The position numbers and the translations under genes are program-made. Shown here piece after piece: positions 45,910 through 57,311 of a stretch of DNA of 64,000 bases (position 1 is its first letter; every line of letters begins with the position of its first letter). Below the pieces are notes generated by a model. That model was given only the letters and a program-made list of their open reading frames with translations, had not been told where the DNA came from and searched no databases. Source of the stretch: Pictodentalium vernedei (Eukaryota; Mollusca; Scaphopoda; Dentaliida; Dentaliidae); the NCBI GenBank assembly GCA_031216915.1, contig CM062289.1, positions 21,554,520-21,618,519 on the forward strand, given 5' to 3'.

Positions 45910-46689
45910 GTAGCTTCCTTCCACCCAATTTTTGGTCACATAGTCTGTGAACTTCTCAATTGCAGGACTAGCTAGAGCATCTTCTAATGTGTGCCATCAA
46001 CCATCACTCGCCATTGAAACGGGCACAAATGGAAGAGCTATGACCCATCTGATCAATAAATTTACATCCTCATTGTCCTTATATTAAACTTGCATCCCGC
46101 ACTTTTGAGAATTTTTCCACGGGGCCTGTCCGTAATGAAAAAAAACACCTTTTAAACATTGTGTTTGGGAAATTGCTTTGCACAGCATTCTGTGCGGCAG
46201 CCTCAAAGTCTGTGAAAACAGTTGTCAGCTCCAAATGAATATTTAGTCCATTACATTTATCCGACACTAAATAAAAGAAGCATTTGGACGTTGTCTATTT
46301 CTTATCTGGAAGAAATCCATAAACAAGGGGCACATCTAGCCTCCCACAGAGGTATGAATGGTGTAAAGTTGGTGAAACAATGTTGGACATTTATTAAAAG
46401 TCCCATCACAAAATAACCAATTGGCTTCCACAAGATGATGTAAATTTCCTTCCTGTCCAAATATAAGCATCGCTTTCGTTTTACCTTCACAGGCAGATGG
46501 GAAATTGTCACCGCTTGCTGACTTAGTATAACTTTCTGGTAATTCAATTTTGGAGCGCTGACGTGGCAGACATGGTCTCGTTTTTCCTCTAAAATGGTAA
46601 AGTGCCGCCTTTGCACTGTAAAAAGTTGAAATCCTCTCAACATCTGAGTGTGTTTCATCATTACTCATACCTGAAAAAATATCAAGGAC

Positions 46690-46946
46690 AACATTTAATA
46701 ATTATAATAAAAAAATCTATACCCCCCCTCCCCCCCCACCCCTCCACCCCCCGCATACACACACACACACACATACATATATCCCTTACCCCCCACCTCC
46801 TTCATCCCTGCTTGACACATTTGAGAACCACGACAAACCAGTGGCTGGCCAAGCTCCAGTCACACCCCAACCCCTCCCATCCTATTGTGCATCCTCATGC
46901 TGTTGATAATAATAACACTTTTTATATTACATTTATATTATAATTT
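46690..46946. other. C-rich and CA-rich low-complexity DNA
   Basis: Poly-C/CA tract at about 46720-46775. If the MULE acceptor at 46671 is used, this is intron. Confidence 0.4.
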
Positions 46947-46948
46947 TT

Positions 46949-49335
46949 AGCTCACCTGACTTTCAGTCAGGAGAGCTATAGTGATCACTCACCGTCCGTC
47001 GTCCGTCGTCCGTCGTCCTGCGTCCGTCGTCCGTGAACATGGTGTTTGCGTCTTCTCCTCCCAAACCGCTGAACCAATTTAATTGATATTTGAGATAATA
47101 GTTTGTTATGACATCGCAATTTGATTTTGTTCAAATCAAGTTGCCCCGCCCGTGGGTAGGGCCACACCCAAAAAGTGTGCTGAAATCTTAAAAAATCTTC
47201 TTCTCATGAACCAGCAGTAGCAGAGACTTGATATTTGGTGTGCAGCTTCCTTTTGAGGTGTAGACTCAGATTTGTTCAAGAGAAGTTTGTGGGGCTATAC
47301 TTGGCGTCGTTATGGGAGGGGCAAAAGTTTTGGCCCCGCCCAAAATTTCTATTTTCCAAACCGAGAGGCTGATTTGAACCAAATTTTATGTGAGGGCTTA
47401 TTGGGTCATAAGTAACTAATTTATGCTGATTTTTTTTTCCCCGTAGCCCCATGGGAACCGCAGGAGCTAAAAATAGAAAAAAATTAAAACGCCCATATCT
47501 CCAAAACTGCACGGCACCGAGAATTTTTATTTGGCGTGAAGCTTCCTTAGGACCAACAGAAAGAATTGGTAAAAAAAAATTGCTATCGGTTTTATCATAG
47601 GGTACAGTTTCGGGACATTGAAAAAGTGCTGAGTCAGCACTTTTTAACACTGTAGGCAATGGGAAAAACATTAAAAAATCTTCTTCTCCAGATCCAGCAG
47701 GCAGAATCTTTTGATATTTGGTATGCAACATTGGAGGGTGGATCTGATTCAGGTTTGTTCAAACCGGCCCCCTGGGTTCATATTTGGGCTCAGTATAGGA
47801 GCCCGATTTCGAACTTAGTGCATTTCAGGCAAATTTCTTAAAAAATCTTCTTCTCCAGATCCAGCAGACAGAATCTTTTGATATTTGGTATGCAACATTG
47901 TGGGGTGGATCTGATTCAAGTTTGTTCAAATCGGCCCCCTGGGTTTATATTTGGGCTCAGTATAGGAGCCCAAATTTGAACTTACTGCATTTCAGGCAAA
48001 TTTCTTTGAAAATCTTCTTTTCCAGATCCAGCAGGCAGAATCTTTTGATATTTGGTATGCTACATTGTGGGGTGGATCTGATTCTATTTTGTTCAAATCG
48101 GCTCCCTAGATTCATATTTGGGCTCACTATAGAAGCTCGAATTTGAACTTAGTGCATTTCAGGCAAATTTCTTCAAAAATCTTCTTCTCCAGATCCTGCA
48201 GGCAGAATCTTTTGATATTTGGTATGCAACATTGTGGGGTGGATCTGATTCCAGTTTGTTCAAATCGGCCACCTGGATTCATATTTGGGCTCACTTTAGA
48301 AGCCCAAATTCGAACTTGGTGCATTTCAGGCAAATTTCTTTGAAAATCTTCTTCTCAAGATCCAGCAGGCAGAATCTTGTGATATTTGGTATGCAGCATC
48401 CTTAGGGGGGTGAGATTCAAGTTTGTTCAAGCCATGTCCCTAGGTCCATATTTGGGCTCAATGTGGGAGCTTGAATTGTAACTTTGTTCAAAATGAGGAA
48501 TTTTCTTAAAAAATCTTCTTCTTCAGATCCAGCAGTCGGAATGGTTTGATATGTGGTGAGTAGCATCCTTGGGGGGGGGGGGGGGGGGGGATTCAAGTGT
48601 GTTAAAGCCAAGTCCATGGGTCCATATTTGGGCTCCCTGTGGGAGCCCAAATTATAACTTAGTCAATATGAGGAATTTTTCTTTAAAAATCTTCTTCTTC
48701 AGATTCAGCAGTTGGAATGTTTTGATATTTGGCATGGAGCAACCTTAGGGGGCTGAGATTCAAGTTTGTTCAAGCCAAGTCCCTTGGTTCATATTTAGGC
48801 TCACTATGGGAGTCTGAATGACAACTTAGTTCAAAATGAGGAATTTTATTTAAAAATCTTCAGATCCAGCAGATGAATGCTTTTGATATTTTTTATGCAG
48901 CATCCTTAGGGGGGTAAGATTCAAGTTTGTTCAAGCCATGTCCCTAGGTCCATATTTGGGCTGATTGTGGGAGCTCGAATTGTAACTTGGTTCAAAATGA
49001 GGAATTTTCTTTAAAAATCTTCTTCTTCAGATCCAGCAGTCGGAATGTTTTGATATTTGGTGTGCAGAATCCTTAGGGGTGTGAGATTCAGGTTTGTTAA
49101 AGCCAAGTCCCTGGGTTCATATATGGGCTTCCTGTGGGAGCCCGAATTATGACTTAGTTCAGTATGAGGAATATTCTCTAAAAATCTTTTTTTAGATCCA
49201 CTGGTCAGAATATTTGGATATTTGGTTTCAGCTTTTCTTAGGAGGAGCAGATGCAACTTGTGGAAATCAATTCTCTGGGTTGCTATTTAGGCTACCATGT
49301 CAGGTGAGCGCCCTCAGGCCCCCTGGGGCCTCTTG
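46949..49335 (+). mobile_element. H1c: Helentron-like element
   Basis: Head AGCTCACCTGACT TTC AGTCAGGAGAGCT (strong hairpin), then (CGTC)n. Tail GTCAGGTGAGCG, hairpin AGGCCCCCTGGGGCCT, TCTTG, flanked by TT (46947-46948, 49336-49337). The leader 47200-47680 is nearly identical to H1b 38610-39090. It is followed by about 9 units of the ~167-bp repeat that diverge 3'-ward. A poly-G tract lies at about 48571-48590. Confidence 0.8.
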
Positions 49336-49500
49336 TTAATGTAAATGTTTGGAAATCTTTTTTTTTTAGAGTGCAGTACTTACTTTATATAATTAGTTAC
49401 AGGCCTGGAATCATGTTGATATGTTTATGTTACTGAAAAGAAATAAGATGTTAAAGTTTGCCAGTGGAGTGAGCGTTAACACTAAAATAACACTTGCCAG

Positions 49501-50059
49501 TAGGGCTGCACGATATTCAAAACTGAATACCGGTATCGGTATTCAAAAAAATACCGCGGTATACCGGTATATCGAAAACTGTTCAGACATATGAACACAA
49601 GTATAATAAACAAGACTCGAGGCATCACAGTCGGAATGAATTAGCATGCCTTGATGATGCGGTTCGAAAAACCTTTACCCAACAGAGAGATATCAAAATT
49701 TATTATTTTCAAAATTAATTTATCGGATTTTCCCCAAAGATTTCAACAAAACTATATCATGTGTCCCCTCATTGGAACGAGCTCAACGACCTCATTCCAA
49801 TGAGGGGTCACATGATATAGTTTTGTTGAAATTTTTCAACTGCTGAATGTGTATATTTACGAGGGCACAAGCAGACGTTTCCTTGGATAAAGGGATAATA
49901 TTATTCATTTGGAGCTACAGTTAAAAAACTCAAAACATCTTGAAAATTAAATTGTGGGTAAATAAATAATGACGATAAACCGATATTTTTGCAATTACAC
50001 CGATATTCAATCGATATTGGTTTGAATACCGGTATATATCAGTTTATCGTGCAGCCCTA
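49501..50059 (-). mobile_element. hAT-like MITE, copy 2
   Basis: TAGGGCTGCACGATATTC ... ATCGTGCAGCCCTA with CTTGCCAG duplicated at 49493-49500 and 50060-50067. Opposite orientation to copy 1. It contains an embedded F1 hairpin at about 49668-49890. Confidence 0.92.
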
Positions 50060-50067
50060 CTTGCCAG

Positions 50068-50617
50068 CAACTCAAGTGATGAATGCGAATAGATTGTTAA
50101 TTAGTCTGAAACAGACTATCCCATATACAGCATATACTGGCATTCTGCCCGAACAGTATTAAGACAGGTGTAGCAGGAACGGGTGAAATATGTTGAAGAT
50201 TTTGCTGTTTTACCTGGTTTCACCACTGTATTTGCTGCCATTTCTGCTGATTTCTTTCTGTTTCTACCCATTTCTACACTTGATTTTAGTTTCATCACTC
50301 TAATCAGAACTTATTAAGCATTATTAAGTGCAGAATTCATAGAGGCAGTTAGCTCAATGTTGTATTGAACCTGCCAATAGTCAATGTGATGAGGGGTGAT
50401 TCTTTGGTATCGGAAATACATTCTTCATAAACTCTGCGCTGTTGCTCCTTGGCTGATATGAGTAGTGCTCCATTTGATGGAACGGTTTGTAAGCTTTACT
50501 CAGACAGTAAGAGAGAATTCCAACCATGTGGCCCATTCACTACAACCCAGGGGAAAAACAATGGGTAATGTGTGTGACATAAAATGATATTTTAACGCAC
50601 CAATGTTACTGTTTTTT
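50068..50617. other. Unassigned unique DNA
   Basis: No motif. A minus-strand frame at 50298-50116 is K/S-rich but short. Confidence 0.35.
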
Positions 50618-51410
50618 AAGTTCATCTTGACGAAGTCAAGCTAAGCTAATCCCATCTCTCTCCGTCTTCTGTCTGTCCACCGTCTGTCAACACCATGTTT
50701 TGGTCTTCTCCTCCAAAGCCACTAGGCCAATTCAAGTGAAAGTTTGTGTGAATGATGGTCCTGAAGGGGCATTGCATTTTTGTTCAACTCAGCATGCCCA
50801 GCCCCATTTGGGAGGGAGTGGAGAAAAAATGCTCCAAAATATTTTTAAAATCTTCTCATGAACCAGTGTGTACAATGACTTGACATTTGCTATGGAGCTT
50901 CCTTTTAAGATGTAGAATCAAGTTTGTTCCAATATTTCGCTTTGAAAGAATGGGAGGGGTAACATTTTTTGCCCCGCCAAAATTTCTATTTTTCTGAACC
51001 CATGGTCTGGTTTGAACCAAATTTGGTATGTGGTATCATTGGGTCATAAGGGGAGTGCGGTGGCTCAGTAGGTTGAGGTGCAGGCTGCAAGCCGAGAGGT
51101 CCTCGGTTTGAATCCCACCTGCGGCAACCGCGTTGTGTCCTTGGGCAAGACACTTCATCTCCATTGCCCGCGTGGGGCACGATGACACCATGTACTAAGG
51201 CGTACTGCACGTCGATGGTACGCATGTCTAACCCTGCCTGTGCTGCAGTGCGGAGTTACGATGTTGGGGAGCTGGCAGCTGCTCGGTGGTTCTCTCCGGG
51301 TTCTCCGGCTTCCTCCACCCGTAAAACTGTCACGGTCATGATTAGCCATTGTGCATAAATATGTGACCTTAAACATCAATAAATAAATAATTATTGGGTC
51401 ATAAGTACTT
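50618..51410 (+). mobile_element. H2d: Helentron-like head, truncated at the assembly gap
   Basis: AAGTTCATCTTGAC GAA GTCAAGCTAAGCT is a hairpin of the H2 type, followed by TCTCTCCGTC and the leader text shared with H1b/H1c (TCTTCTCCTCCAAAGCCACT; TTTGCCCCGCCAAAATTTC). An H2-like head joined to an H1-like leader suggests recombination. It runs into N at 51411. Confidence 0.6.
51051..51392 (+). mobile_element. SINE with 13-bp target duplication
   Basis: Head GTGCGGTGGCTCAGTAGG, GGTTTGAATCCCACC, body TGTGTCCTTGGGCAAGACAC, tail AACATCAATAAATAAATAAT. ATTGGGTCATAAG occurs at 51038-51050 and 51393-51405. It is inserted in H2d. Confidence 0.92.
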
Positions 51411-51510
51411 NNNNNNNNNNNNNNNNNNNNNNNNNNNNNNNNNNNNNNNNNNNNNNNNNNNNNNNNNNNNNNNNNNNNNNNNNNNNNNNNNNNNNNNNNN
51501 NNNNNNNNNN
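51411..51510. other. Assembly gap (100 N)
   Basis: Exactly 100 unknown bases, the usual placeholder for a gap of unknown size. The missing 3' part of H2d may lie here. Confidence 1.
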
Positions 51511-52254
51511 ATGGGACAATTCATACCCTGATATTAGGGTACGAATTGTCCAGGGTACGAGTTGTCTAAGATCCTGTGCTAAATGTCCGTGGTGGGTAGT
51601 TACTGTTACCTGTGCGCCCTCCCAATCTCACTGTCTGTTTCACAAATCGGTTGCGATGAAAGAATGAATGAAATTGGGACTGATAGAGAAGAAAAAAAAA
51701 AACAAACAGCAACGCCTGTTTGGTAGCAACCCCGGTATATTGACCATAGCGGTTACAAAAAAGGTGTGGAGAAAGCTTCGCCAGTATAGTTTTGAATAAC
51801 CAGGAGTCATCCATCAAGCCCTCAAGGAGATAGGATGCCGTGTGTGATATATGGGGTATCTGGCTGTCCTTCTGTAATTTCAAATCCCTCCACACCGCCA
51901 AAAAAAAATAAATAAAGCCCTAAAACGGCTGTTGGCAAGATTGTTTCAGTCGGTTTCAGTAATAGGCAGCAATATAATTTGGGCATTGAATTTTACTCCA
52001 CGTGCTTTCTTTGTAGATAATTGTACAAAATCGCCTGGTGGAAAATCTAACCCCTAACCCCCCCTCCTGTGCCCCCCCCCCCCCCCACCACACACACACA
52101 CACACACACACACTCATTTAGTTGTAATCCACCCTCCACGGCCGGGTGTTACTGTAACATGTATATATAAACTGAACACAATGTAATAAGTGTTTTTCCA
52201 CTCGATGAGAATGTTTTCTTTTTTAAAAAACACAATTAACACTTGTGAAAATTG

Positions 52255-52297
52255 CAGCTCATGGACCATCGGTTCACACCTGATGGTCCATGAGCTG
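52255..52297. repeat. Inverted repeat
   Basis: CAGCTCATGGACCATC pairs with GATGGTCCATGAGCTG around an 11-base loop. Confidence 0.8.
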
Positions 52298-52704
52298 AAA
52301 CTTTGCTAGTTGACCATGTGCTTCTACATTTTCCTGAAATTTGTTGACTTCGCGACACTTGACATCATTTGTAAGGTAGGTCTCTGTGCTTGAGACCTTC
52401 CCAAGAAATGATGTCAAATGTTGGAATTATAAATAAGCAGGTGAAAAAAAATCTTATACTTATTTTGGCTAGTTTTATAACCCGACTACACCTTTTCTCC
52501 GACACGGACATGGACACGGACCACACTTTTTAGTGTGTCCCTTTTCAACTGTTTTCCAGACACAGGACGGGCTCGTTACAAAGTACATGTATGGTTTAAA
52601 ACTTATCAAAGTTAGATAACTGCTATTATCAAAGTTAGATAACTGCTATTAAATTTTAAAAATTAAATCGACCCATGGGGTTCGTATCACGTCGCATTGA
52701 GATC

Positions 52705-52767
52705 AGGTCAGATCACTGGATCAAACTCGCTGCCTGCGACAGCTCGTTTGATCCAGTGATCTGACCT
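52705..52767. repeat. Inverted repeat
   Basis: AGGTCAGATCACTGGATCAA(AC) pairs with (GT)TTGATCCAGTGATCTGACCT around a ~19-base loop. Confidence 0.8.
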
Positions 52768-53284
52768 CCTCAACTCGATGCAGTGACTCAGATCACTTCA
52801 CTGTCGTGATAAAAGTTTTCTTACATGACTTATAGTTCAACATCTCATGCCGGCACTAGCAATAACAATTTCCAGTACCTTTTTTGGGTAAATTGGATTG
52901 AAGTAAAAAAGAACTATTTTTGTTTTGTCACAGAGGCAAACTTCCGGGGAATCTGGAGGTTTAACGTCAATGTTCTTGGCCTTTTACTGTTAGAATAATA
53001 GTTTCTTCTTCAAATTGTTTTTAATGTCTAAAACAGGGTAAAATTTACAGATTCTTTGACAACAAAAAATACTAATCAGTTTAGGCGAGACCAATCGCCA
53101 ATTGATTAATCATGACAACCCTAGAGTAAAGTACTATCTGCGACCGGAACAGCTAATTATGCAAATTTGAACACACCCGTAAATAGTATATGATACTCCA
53201 GTGATACAGAATCGGATTCCACATCGTGGATTTTCCGGGGACTTGGAAAAGACTGTCAAACAGTATTGATATTTAGAGATTAAA

Positions 53285-53935
53285 TTACCTAGTCATATAG
53301 TAAAGTTTGGGATTGATAGTGGTCTTGGGCCAGTATTTTGGGGCAGAGTTATGGCCTTTTCCAACTTAGACATGTTGTTATTGATTTCCAGAGGATAAGT
53401 TTAGTTTGAGTGAATAAATGAAATAGAATTTTAAACATAGGTTTATAACCACTTAATACAAGTTGGAATTGATAGTGGGCTTGGTCTGATAATTTTGGGC
53501 AGAGTTATGGCCCTTTTCCAGCTTAGAAAACCTGTTGGATTTGTTTCAAGGCGATAAGAAGTGAATGAAATCATACAAAGGTTTATATGTAGGTTTATAA
53601 CCACATGATACAGGTTGGGATTGACAGTGGGCTAGGTCTGATAATTTTGCACAGAGTTATGTCCCTTTTCCCACTCAGAAGGCATGTTAATATTGGTTTC
53701 TTGATGATAACTTTAGTTTGATTGAATGAAATGAAACAAAATTTTACACATTGGTTTATAACTACATAATACAGGTTGAGATTGATAGTGGGCTTGGTCT
53801 GACATTTTTTTGCAGAGTTAAGGTCCTTTTCCGACTATTCAAAAATCTTGTTGGGGTGGGGGGAGGAAGAGGGGGCAGCCATAATAGGAGATTTGCTTAC
53901 ACACATTTTCATCGCCATTGGACACCTCTTTAATA
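53285..53935 (+). repeat. ~155-bp tandem array
   Basis: Four units keyed on TGATAGTGGGCTTGGTCTGA and GGCAGAGTTATGGCC (near 53341, 53496, 53650, 53810), each with GGTTTATAACCAC. No flanking element ends recognised. Confidence 0.8.
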
Positions 53936-54257
53936 TTTATAAATTCAAAGTTCACAATGACAGTGTTGATGGAAACATTGATCAACAGGGGTCAATTTAA
54001 TTTTTAAAAATTGAATAGCAGTTTACTAACTGGATAAATTTTGATTAGCATTTCCTATTATTTATATGTTTTTGTCATGTGAAATTGATTTGAAAATCGC
54101 TCAGACCTTCATTTTAATGGCGTGCAATCACTCTCACATGCCATCACTCACGCAGTTAAAATTTGTGCCGAACGATGAATCTCGCACATGGAAAACTTAA
54201 AGCAGTCACTTTTCAAGTTTACGCAATGATGTCAGAGTTTCAGGAGTCTGTAAACAC

Positions 54258-54300
54258 TAGGGCTGCCACGACTATTCGATTTATCAACTAGCCTTCGGAA
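54258..54300 (+). mobile_element. Single end of a hAT-like element
   Basis: TAGGGCTGCCACGACTATTC resembles the end at 59145, but no matching right end or duplication of the flank GTAAACAC was found downstream. Confidence 0.4.
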
Positions 54301-54648
54301 GGTGCTATAGTCAACTATTATTTTTCATAGCTGACTATTTTTTTTAGCCATATACCTCATGACACTGAATAATAATATTGGTCTGTGCGGGACATGAGAT
54401 GTTTCCCGGTACCTATTATCCTTCATATTCATTGTTTATATCATGAAATTATGCAGTAATTTTTACTTTACCCTCGCACATAATTTCATGAAATGGACAT
54501 ATGTAAACAAGGCTTATATTTTGTCTAAATTTGTGAGAATCCATTTGGATTCTCGTGAAAATGGTTGCGAGAATCCATACCTACTATGAGTGTCCCAGGA
54601 TCCCATGACGCCACCAAGGTTGAACCACTGTTGTATTCTGATAACACA

Positions 54649-57066
54649 TGTAAACCTTTTACCCAACGCACATTTTTCATTTTTAGCTCAACTTTGACGA
54701 AGTCAAATTTGAGCTATTGTCATGGCCCGTCGTCCGTCTGTCCGTACGTCAACAATTGGCTATGGCTCGGGCTAGAGGTCGTATTTATGAACCGATCTTT
54801 ACGAAACTTCTTGTGTACCTTTGTTATGACCCTGGGATGGGAACGAGTGTTTTTAGGTGTGGTCCAAAATTCAAGATGGCTGCCAGTGGCCATTTTGTAC
54901 CGATGATGCAAAAATCAGTTTTTTGTACAGAACTTCTGTATGAAAGTTCTGATTTGAATAAAGTTTTGTATAAATGTTTAGTACCATGGGATACATCACA
55001 TATAATACGGGTTTTTTTCTCGTGCGTAAATTATGCAAATTAGACTGACTTTGATTTATTTAGTGTTACTTTCAGAGCTGTAAGTGCCAAGCTGCTATGG
55101 CTCGGGCTAGAGGCCGTATTTATGAACCAATCTTTACGAAACTTCTTGGGTACCTTTGTTATGACTGTGGGATGAGAACGAGTGTTTTTGGGTGCGGTCC
55201 GAAATTCAAGATGGCTGCCAGCTGCCATTTTGTACCGACGATGCAGAAATCTGTTTTTTGTACAGAACTTCCATATGAAAGCTCTGATTTGAATAATTTT
55301 TTGTATGAATGTTTAGTACCATGGGATACATCACATATAATACAGGTTTTTTTCTCGTGCGTAAATTATGCAAATTAGACTAACTTTGATGTTTTTTGGT
55401 GTTACCTTCAGCACTGTAAGTGCAAATGCCAATACGGCTCGGGCTAGAGGCTGTATTTATGAACCGATCTTTACGAAACTTCTTGGGTACCTTTGTTATC
55501 ACCGTGGGACGAGAACGAGTGTTTTGGGGTCCGGTCCGAAATTCAAGATGGCCGATGGCAGCCATTTTGTACGAAATTTGGTGCAATCAGATTTTTGCAC
55601 AGAACTTCCATATGAAAGTGCTGATTTGAATAATTTTTTGTGTGAATGTTTAGTACCATGGGATACATCACATATAATACGGGTTTTTTTCTCGTGCAGA
55701 AATTATGCAAATTAGATGAACTTTGATTTTTTCAGTGCTGCTTACACACAGTAAGTACACATGTCAATACGGCTCGGACTAGAGTCTGTATTTATGAACC
55801 GATCTTCACGAAACGTCTTGGGTACCTTTGTTATCACCTTGGGACGAGAACTAGTGTTTCTGGGTGCGGTCCAAAATTCAAGATGGCTGCCAGTGGCCAT
55901 TTTGTATCAAAATTAGGTCTAATCAGTTTTTTGTACACAACTTCTATACGGCTCAGGCTAGATGCCGTATTTATGAACCGATCTTTACGAAACTTTTTGG
56001 GTACCTTTGTTATTACAGTGGGATGAGAACGAGTGTTTTTGGGTGTGGTCCGAATTTCAAGATGGCCACCAGCAGCCATTTTGTACCAAAATTAGTGCAA
56101 TCAGTCTTTTGTACAGAACTTCTGTATGAAAGTTCTGATTTGAATAAATTTTTGTATGAATGTTTAGTAACATGGAATACATCACATATAGTATGGGTTT
56201 TTTTCTCGTGCAGAAATTATGCAAATTAGATGAACTTTGATTTATTCAGTGCTACTTATACTCTGTAAGTGCACATGTCAATACGGCTCGGGCTAGAGGC
56301 TGTATTTATGAACCGATCTTCACAAAACTTCTTGGGTACCTTTGTTATCACCTTGGGACGCGAACGAGTGTTTCTGGGTGCGGTCCAAAATTCAAGATGG
56401 CTGCCAGTGGCCATTTTGTACCGAAATTAGGTCCAATCAGTTTTTTGTCACAACTTCTACACAGCTCATATTTGTGAACTGATCTTCACAAAACTTCTTG
56501 GGTACCTTTGTTTTCACCTTGGGACAGGAATGAGTGTGTTTTGGGGTGCCTTTGTTATCACTGTGCTATGAGAACAAATATTTTGGGGTTGAGTCAGACC
56601 CACTCTGGGACTCAAAGATTTTTTTCTAGTTTAGCATCTGACTGTCACCCACCTTTACAATACTTTACCTATACATTTGTTACAGGCAACGCTCAGTATT
56701 TATGTACAGACCATTACAATACTTTATATGTACCTTTGTTATCAGATCATTACCTAGATGTTTGTCATTGCTATGTCACATACTATACATGTACATGTCT
56801 TTGTCTTGACAAGTTGAGCTACAGTGTCATTGACACTTTCATTAAAACTAAATTTGATAATTTTTAAACAATAAATAATAAATAAATGATAAAATAATTA
56901 AATGAACAATATTTACCAATAAAATCCTACAAATATGGTTGTCGTATTGAGTCAGTTCCAATAACAGCCATATTTGTAAGATTTTATTGGCAATGTGTCA
57001 GGATATTTCAGGTCATGTTAGCCTTCTATTGGTTCATTTGTTGCCGCTGTGTTAGTTAAAGGGTTA
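54649..57066. mobile_element. Decayed F1 MITE split by H2c
   Basis: Left end AACCTTTTACCCAACGCACA, right end GTGTTAGTTAAAGGGTTAA. The centre contains the palindrome at 56918-56990 (CCAATAAAATC(C/T)TACAAATATGG and mirror) rather than the usual F1 core, so this may be an F1 relative. Confidence 0.5.
54685..56841 (+). mobile_element. H2c: Helentron-like element
   Basis: Head AGCTCAACTTTGAC GAA GTCAAATTTGAGCT hairpin, then CGTCGTCCGTC. Tail ACAAGTTGAGCTACAG, hairpin AGTGTCATTGACACT and TTCA, flanked by TT. CGGCTCGGGCTAGAGG recurs near 55098, 55433, 55771 and 56285, a ~335-bp (two-unit) period. The same family as H2b, which shares the 3' 300 bp (CAGACCCACTCTGGGA). Confidence 0.8.
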
Positions 57067-57311
57067 AATTGACTCAATTTTTTTCACGCGCACCCTAGCA
57101 GAGGAGCAGCAAGAATCTACATGGATTCTCGCCGGTTTTATTGTGCGAATCGATTCTCATCGAAATATAAGCCCTGCTAAATTCCACTCTGGATCAAGGT
57201 ATTGTGAACAAATTGTTGATAATCCATGTTAATTGTTGCCGTTTTATTTTTTAAATCCAATTAATTGAATATCGAATCGGAATTGATTGACACTAGATTA
57301 GTACTGAATGA

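Larger units (their letters stand above)
44644..46670 (-). pseudogene. MULE (Mutator-like) transposase, broken and interrupted
   Basis: On the minus strand, 46670 down to 45910 and then 44925 to 44644. Motifs in order: LPRQRSKIELPES, NLHHLVEANWLFCDGTF (first catalytic Asp), LFHQLYTIHT, PLVYGFLPDK, VFTDFEAAAQNAV (second catalytic Asp), KRCFF, FTDYVTKNW, LWNHHETEDPRTTKHVEGWH, GSHPNIFKMIYFIKSEQ. This is the classical MULE/FLYWCH-associated order. The usual C-x-x-H after the second Asp reads C-F-F-S here. Breaks: a frameshift near 46330, a stop near 46280, further stops near 46070-46000, and the 984-bp element at 44926-45909. The 5' end follows TTTTTTCAG (46679-46671), a splice-acceptor-like site, so at least one upstream exon is expected. 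No Mutator-type TIR or 9-bp duplication was identified. Confidence 0.85.
51511..53280. other. Unassigned DNA with two hairpins
   Basis: A minus-strand frame (51901-51566, 111 codons) has no recognisable family. Palindromes lie at 52255-52297 (CAGCTCATGGACCATC and mirror) and 52705-52767 (AGGTCAGATCACTGGATCAA and mirror). A C/CA tract is at 52070-52112. Confidence 0.4.

Noticed and set aside
45558..45950. 130-codon plus-strand ORF
   Set aside because: Lies antisense to the MULE remnant and within the inserted TIR element; no motif. A first impression that its complement was MULE C-terminus was dropped once the insertion boundaries were found.
51566..51901. 111-codon minus-strand ORF
   Set aside because: No recognisable domain, no splice or promoter context, poly-A derived K/F-rich stretch. 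Kept only as unassigned DNA.
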